From Paraburkholderia solitsugae (GTDB lineage: Bacteria > Pseudomonadota > Gammaproteobacteria > Burkholderiales > Burkholderiaceae), in NCBI RefSeq assembly GCF_013177695.1, contig NZ_WOEY01000127.1, forward strand, positions 1 through 64,000: a stretch of DNA of 64,000 nucleotides. Direction: 5' to 3'. The notes below the pieces were generated by a model. That model was given only the letters and a program-made list of their open reading frames with translations. It searched no databases and was not told the DNA's origin. The position numbers were made by a program, and so were the translations under genes. Each line of letters begins with the position of its first letter. Positions within the stretch are counted from its first letter, which is position 1. Below are positions 60,082 to 64,000 of the stretch, piece after piece.

Positions 60082-61563
60082 ATGCATTCGCATCCCGAAG
60101 CCGCCGATACGCTGATCGTCGGCGCGCAACTGTACGACGGCACGGGCGCGCCGCCGGTCGAACGCGACGTTGCGATCCGCGACGGCCGCATCGCCGCGAT
60201 CGGCAATCTGTCGAACTGGCTCGCCGAAGAGGTGATCGAGGCCAACGGCCGCGCGCTGGCGCCCGGTTTCATCGACGTTCATACGCATGACGACACGCAC
60301 GTGATCCGTTCGCCGCAAATGCTGCCGAAGATCACGCAGGGCGTGACGACGGTGATCGTCGGCAATTGCGGGATCAGTGCGTCGCCGGTATTGCTGAAGG
60401 GCGATCCGCCTGATCCGATGAACCTGCTCGGCGAACGCGATGCGTTCCAGTACCCGACTTTCGCGGCGTATGTCGAAGCAGTGAACGCGGCGCGTCCAGC
60501 GGTGAATGTCGGCGCGCTGATTGGACACACGGCGTTGCGCAGCAACCAGATGGACCGGCTTGATCGCGCTGCGACCGCGGAGGAAATCGACGGCATGCGC
60601 GCGCAACTCGAAGAGGCGTTGTCGAACGGGGCGTTGGGCTTGAGCTCGGGGCTCGCCTATGGCTCCGCCTTCTCCGCGCCGACCGAAGAGGTGATGGCGC
60701 TCGCCGAGCCGCTCGCTGCCGCCGGCGCGCTTTACACGACGCACATGCGCACCGAGTTCGACGCGATTCTCGACGCGATGGACGAAGCGTATCGGGTGGG
60801 CCGTCACGCGCATGTGCCGGTGGTGATTTCGCATCTGAAGTGCGCGGGGCCGTCGAACTGGGGGCGTAGCGAGGAGGTGTTGAAGTCGCTGGAAGGCGCG
60901 CGTCGCTTGCAGCCGATCGGCTGCGATTGCTATCCGTACAACCGTAGTTCGTCGACGCTCGATCTGAAGCAGGTGACGGGCGACATCGACATCACGATTA
61001 CGTGGTCTGAGCCGCATCCCGAGATGGCGGGCAAGCTGCTGAAGGAGATTGCCGCCGAGTGGGGCGTGACGCAACAGGAGGCGGGCAAGCGCCTGCAGCC
61101 GGCGGGCGCGGTGTATCACAACATGTCCGAGGACGACGTGCGGCGCATTCTGTCGCATCCCGCAACGATGGTCGGCTCGGATGGTTTGCCGAACGATCCG
61201 CTGCCGCATCCCCGGTTGTGGGGTGCGTTTCCGCGCGTGCTTGGGCATTACGTACGCGATGCGAACCTGTTGCCGCTCGAAGAGGCGGTGCGCAAGATGA
61301 CCAGCTTGTCGGCGCGCCGGTTTGGCCTGGCGCAGCGGGGCGAGGTGCATATCGGTTATCACGCGGATCTGGTGTTGTTCGACCCGGCCAAGGTGCGCGA
61401 TGCGGCGACGTTCGAGAAGCCAGAACAGGCGGCGGACGGGATCGACGCGGTGTGGGTGAACGGCGTGTTGACTTACCGCGATGGTGAGGTGACGGGCGAG
61501 CGAGCCGGGCATTTTGTCGCGCGTGGCGCGGCGTCGAAGGGTGATGCGCACGGCGCGTTTTGA
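60082..61563 (+). CDS. N-acyl-D-amino-acid deacylase (D-aminoacylase)
   Basis: Hydrolyses N-acyl-D-amino acids. The 493-residue amidohydrolase has an N-terminal beta domain, the metal motif DVHTHDDTHV (about residue 68), NCGISASP with the metal-bridging Cys, MRTEFDAILDAMDEA, conserved HLKCAG (metal His), and Asp in the MVGSDGLPNDP strand. TTAGGAGACTGATCC precedes the ATG. With RpiR, RidA and the PLP deaminase it forms a D-amino-acid use cluster common in Burkholderia. Confidence 0.92.
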   Translation: MHSHPEAADTLIVGAQLYDGTGAPPVERDVAIRDGRIAAIGNLSNWLAEEVIEANGRALAPGFIDVHTHDDTHVIRSPQMLPKITQGVTTVIVGNCGISASPVLLKGDPPDPMNLLGERDAFQYPTFAAYVEAVNAARPAVNVGALIGHTALRSNQMDRLDRAATAEEIDGMRAQLEEALSNGALGLSSGLAYGSAFSAPTEEVMALAEPLAAAGALYTTHMRTEFDAILDAMDEAYRVGRHAHVPVVISHLKCAGPSNWGRSEEVLKSLEGARRLQPIGCDCYPYNRSSSTLDLKQVTGDIDITITWSEPHPEMAGKLLKEIAAEWGVTQQEAGKRLQPAGAVYHNMSEDDVRRILSHPATMVGSDGLPNDPLPHPRLWGAFPRVLGHYVRDANLLPLEEAVRKMTSLSARRFGLAQRGEVHIGYHADLVLFDPAKVRDAATFEKPEQAADGIDAVWVNGVLTYRDGEVTGERAGHFVARGAASKGDAHGAF

Positions 61564-61629
61564 TTTTGGTTTTCTGATCGATGCGGCATGCGTTTTCGTT
61601 GGTGCGTGCCTGACTTTTTAAGGAGTTGG

Positions 61630-62019
61630 ATGATGAAGCGATTTGGCGTTGAAGGCGGCAAGGGTACCGGTGGTCAACATATGCCCTTTGCCCGGGCAGT
61701 TGAAGCGGATGGCTGGTTGTTCGTTTCCGGGCAGACGCCGATGGAAAATGGTGAGGTGATCAATGGCGGGATCGTTGAGCAATCGCACAAGGCGATTCAG
61801 AATGTTTTCGCTATTTTGAAGGAAGCCGGGTATGGGGCGGAGCATGTTGTTCGCTGCGGCGTGTGGCTCGACGATCCGCGTGATTTTGCTTCGTTCAACA
61901 AGGTGTTTCGGGAGTATTTTGGCGAGAATCCGCCGGCGCGGGCCTGTGTGGTTTCGTCGATGGTGATCGACTGCCGGGTTGAGGTTGATTGCGTTGCGTA
62001 TAAGAAGCCTTCGGCTTAA
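61630..62019 (+). CDS. RidA/YjgF-family enamine/imine deaminase
   Basis: A 129-residue trimeric protein that hydrolyses reactive 2-aminoacrylate and related imines made by PLP dehydratases. Family marks are ADGWLFVSGQTPMENGEVIN, NVFAILKEAGY, and the C-terminal NPPARACVVSSMVIDCRVEV (catalytic Arg). AGGAG lies four bases before ATG 61630. Its position next to a PLP deaminase and D-aminoacylase fits removal of imine products. Confidence 0.92.
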   Translation: MMKRFGVEGGKGTGGQHMPFARAVEADGWLFVSGQTPMENGEVINGGIVEQSHKAIQNVFAILKEAGYGAEHVVRCGVWLDDPRDFASFNKVFREYFGENPPARACVVSSMVIDCRVEVDCVAYKKPSA

Positions 62020-62052
62020 ACGGGTTTTTTGTTCGCCGTAGGCGGTGGCTAG

Positions 62053-62218
62053 GTTTTTTGTCTGTATGCCTGCGGCGGTGGTTCTTTCCTGATTTGTTTG
62101 CCTGCGCGGGGCTTTTGTCTGTACGCCTGCGGCGTTGGCCTTTTCTTGATCTGTTAGCCCGCGCGACGCTTTTTGGTTGTGCCCTTACGGCGTTGGCCTT
62201 TCCTTGATTTGTTATTGG
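62053..62218 (+). repeat. Degenerate tandem repeats, period about 58 bases
   Basis: Three units each contain a TTTTTG-TCTGTA-like start, GCCTGCGGCG-type core, GTTGGCC or GTGGTTC, and CTTGAT-TTGTTA ends. Units start near 62053, 62113 and 62171. Spacing and core vary, and there are no constant spacers, so it is not a CRISPR. Confidence 0.55.
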
Positions 62219-62250
62219 TTTATTAGCGTCGCCCCTGTGCCGGGGCGGGC

Positions 62251-62390
62251 ACTTACTTCTCTTTGCCAGCTATGTCTCCGGTCTATACACCAGCCGCAAA
62301 GAGAAGTAAGCAAGAGAAAGCGGCTCAAACCGCTAGTTCTTAAGCGGGTCCCCCGCACAGTCGCGGTAGTGGTACATCTGGAATCCGTGC
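62251..62390 (+). repeat. Left inverted arm of the 649-bp element
   Basis: Inverted copy of 62784-62899, with an insertion of about 24 bases relative to it. Confidence 0.75.
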
Positions 62391-62783
62391 CCTCGCACCC
62401 TCAGCGCAAGTGACAAAGGGCTCATCAGCTCCCACTCCGCACTGCGTGCGTCGCGGACGGGTCTGCCCAGGACGCCAGGGGCTTCATTCGCGGTCTGTGA
62501 GGGCCGTCGGCTGTGCCGCGGCGAAGTGCCAAAAGATATCTGTTTCGGAAAGTGCCACTTGGCGCCCGTGAGACCGACAAGTCGCGACAGTGCGTGCAGA
62601 TGTGAATTCGCACTTCGAACGAAGCGCCGGCACATAGGAGGCAAGTTGGGGATGCAACGGTGAGCCGCGGCGCCGAGTGAGGCACACGCGCGAAACGAGC
62701 AGACGGTTCTGTGAAGTACCTTTCGGCGCGCGCAGCGCCGCCGGAAGAATGATGGCTTTGTCACCAGGGCTGAATGTGCGAGT

Positions 62784-62899
62784 GCACGGATTCCAGATGC
62801 ACCACTACCGTGGCTGTGCGGGGGACCCGCTTAAGAGTTAGCGGTTTGAGCTGCTTTCTTTTGCCTACTTTTCTTTGCAGCAGGCAAAGAGAAGTAAGT
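62784..62899 (-). repeat. Right inverted arm of the 649-bp element
   Basis: Inverted copy of the left arm, differing at about a dozen positions; ends AAGTAAGT at the IS3 boundary. Confidence 0.75.
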
Positions 62900-62942
62900 G
62901 TGTAGTGGTCAAGTAAACCTGGACACCCGGAAAGGGGAATAT

Positions 62943-63842
62943 TTAAAAAAGTGAAGCTTCACATCGTGCCGGCGGCTGACCGCCTGCTGCCGAATGGATG
63001 CGACGGTAGTTATAAAAGTCGTCGATGTAGGCCCCGATGTCGTGTTCGGCGTGCGCGTGATCGGGGTACCCTTTCTCGTCGATCCATTCGCTTTTCAGGC
63101 TTCTAAAGAAACGCTCCACCGGTGCGTTATCCCAGCAATTCCCCTTTCTGCTCATGCTCTGCACCATGCCGTTGGCCTTCAGGTCTTCAACGAAGTGCGC
63201 GCTGGTGTACTGGCATCCCTGATCCGAGTGGAACATCAGCCCCGGCGGCGGACGTCGCTGGTCGCGCGCCTGCTGCAAAGCCCTGATGACCAGTGCTGTA
63301 TCAGGCAGCAGCGCAAACGCCCAGCCGACGATACGGCGCGAATACAGGTCCATCACGATGGCCAGATACGACCAGCCCTGAAGCGTCCTCACATAAGTAA
63401 TATCTCCTGCCCACACCTGGTTGATGGACGGCGGCTCGAAGTGACGCGCCAGCAGATTCGGCGCCACCAGCGCCTCGCCATTGCTCTTCTGATAGCGGTG
63501 CGTGCGCTTTCTGGTAACCACCAGCTGCGCGCGCTGCATCAGCGTGCGGGCACGATAACGCCCCACCTTGTGACCACGCCTCTGAAGCTCCTCCGACATC
63601 CTTCGGCTGCCATAACTGCAGCGGGTTTCGCGATGAATTTCACGCGCCTCGGCGATCTGCGGGCAGGGCGTAGGGCTAGCCGACGGGCGCCCCGCGAACG
63701 CGTAATAGCTGCTGCGCGCCACTTTCATCACCTCACACATCACCCTCACAGGCCAGGCCTTCTTCAGTGACTGGATCACTTCGGGAAGCGATCCATTTCC
63801 TTGACGAAGAAGGCCGTAGACTTCCTGAGAAACCCGAGCCAT
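62943..63842 (-). CDS. IS3-family transposase, OrfB (integrase core)
   Basis: A 299-residue DDE transposase. HTH_21-like N-terminal part (about residues 55-110; REIHRETRCSYGSRRMSEEL), then the rve domain with first Asp in VWAGDITYVRT, second Asp in LMFHSDQGCQYTS, and Glu in NCWDNAPVERFFRSLKSEW. The C-terminus ends YNYRRIHSAAGGQPP. ATG 63842 shares a base with the stop of the upstream frame (TGATG). In IS3 elements OrfB is usually made by frameshifting from OrfA; no recognisable OrfA is visible here. Confidence 0.92.
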   Translation of the reverse strand: MARVSQEVYGLLRQGNGSLPEVIQSLKKAWPVRVMCEVMKVARSSYYAFAGRPSASPTPCPQIAEAREIHRETRCSYGSRRMSEELQRRGHKVGRYRARTLMQRAQLVVTRKRTHRYQKSNGEALVAPNLLARHFEPPSINQVWAGDITYVRTLQGWSYLAIVMDLYSRRIVGWAFALLPDTALVIRALQQARDQRRPPPGLMFHSDQGCQYTSAHFVEDLKANGMVQSMSRKGNCWDNAPVERFFRSLKSEWIDEKGYPDHAHAEHDIGAYIDDFYNYRRIHSAAGGQPPARCEASLF

Positions 63843-64000
63843 CAGGCTGGTTTGGCCTGCAGCACGTAGCCAAGTGATTCGGCGCGTCGGGTCAGGTTGT
63901 TGAGGACCCGCTGCCGGTAGCGCTCTTCGTAATACGCGGCGCCGGGATCCACATATTCGATGCCGTAGCGCAGTGTGTTGTAGAAGAGCACCGCGATCTT
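63842..64000 (-). CDS. C-terminal end of a transposase-like protein (partial)
   Basis: The last 52 residues of a protein whose start lies outside the window (IAVLFYNTLRYGIEYVDPG, YYEERYRQRVLNNLTRRAES). It resembles the C-terminus of a DDE/DEDD transposase, perhaps IS110, but I am not sure. It does not look like an IS3 OrfA, which would carry an HTH and leucine zipper. Its TGA overlaps the start of OrfB. Confidence 0.4.
   Translation of the reverse strand, partial: KIAVLFYNTLRYGIEYVDPGAAYYEERYRQRVLNNLTRRAESLGYVLQAKPA

Larger units (their letters stand above)
62251..62899. mobile_element. 649-bp non-autonomous element with long inverted arms (MITE-like)
   Basis: The left arm (62251-62390) and right arm (62784-62899) are near-perfect inverted copies, both starting ACTTACTTCTCTTTGC and sharing CGGCTCAAACCGCTA-like and GGGTCCCCCGCACAG segments. 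The left arm has about 24 extra bases near 62268-62292. The 390-base middle has no clear gene; an open minus-strand frame (62333-62764) has Arg/Ser-rich composition. The right end touches the IS3 element. Similar arms recur in Burkholderia genomes as far as I recall. Confidence 0.65.
62020..62942. other. Non-coding repeat region before the IS3 element (923 bases)
   Basis: Contains the degenerate tandem repeats (62053-62218) and the 649-bp inverted-arm element (62251-62899). The frame at 62333-62764 (minus) lies inside the element and is probably not a gene. Confidence 0.6.
62901..64000 (-). mobile_element. IS3-family element, 3' part; runs past the window edge
   Basis: Starts at TGTAGTGGTCAAGTAAACCT (62901), an IS3-type terminal sequence with TG end, 40 bases after the transposase stop. 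The other end is not in the window. No target duplication can be read. Confidence 0.75.

Noticed and set aside
60067..61551. 494-codon minus-strand frame opposite the D-aminoacylase
   Set aside because: Antisense shadow of a strongly supported gene.
62053..62218. CRISPR array
   Set aside because: Only three diverged units with no constant repeat or spacer structure and no cas genes.

Overview
The window looks like part of the main chromosome of a Paraburkholderia/Burkholderia-type betaproteobacterium. Supporting points are high GC with strong G/C third positions, the gene order rplY-prs-tRNA-Gln-ispE-lolB, the block kdsD-kdsC-lptC-lptA-lptB-rpoN-hpf-ptsN-hprK-rapZ, a Burkholderia-type trimeric porin, and ISL3 and IS3 elements typical of this group. 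Taxonomy is inferred from gene content, not from a marker comparison.

Positions 1-30200 are conserved core genome. A minus-strand run carries rplY, prs, tRNA-Gln, ispE, lolB and a TPR protein. It is divergent from mutM-mutY (base-excision repair of oxidised guanine). A long minus-strand block (7526-16995) links Kdo synthesis and LPS export to sigma-54, ribosome hibernation and nitrogen-PTS regulation. A CPA2 cation/proton antiporter, apt, a LysE exporter, a Nudix hydrolase, purU, a PepSY membrane protein, an AI-2E-type permease, uvrA, an MFS transporter and ssb follow.

Positions 30429-43475 are an accessory catabolic cluster. Its parts are two related hydrolases of the polysaccharide-deacetylase fold (HpPgdA/cyclic-imidase-like), two related IclR regulators, an NCS1 transporter broken by one in-frame TGA, an APC permease, an SDR, an NAD-dependent epimerase, a creatininase-family amidohydrolase coupled to an unrecognised protein, and a porin. 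The likely theme is uptake and ring opening of a cyclic imide or ureide. This is the best candidate here for an undescribed pathway.

Positions 43498-62019 hold a membrane protein with a small coupled gene, a chemoreceptor, a LysR/MFS divergent pair, and two adjacent RcsB-like response-regulator genes that are both broken: one by an in-frame TAG, the other by a complete 1376-bp ISL3 element with an 8-bp target duplication plus frameshifts. After a LysR remnant come a CHRD protein, an alpha/beta hydrolase, an EcsC protein, an MFS-MarR pair, and a D-amino-acid cluster (PLP deaminase, RpiR regulator, N-acyl-D-amino-acid deacylase, RidA).

Positions 62020-64000 are mobile-element territory: degenerate tandem repeats, a 649-bp element with long inverted arms and no transposase, and an IS3-family transposase running to the window edge.
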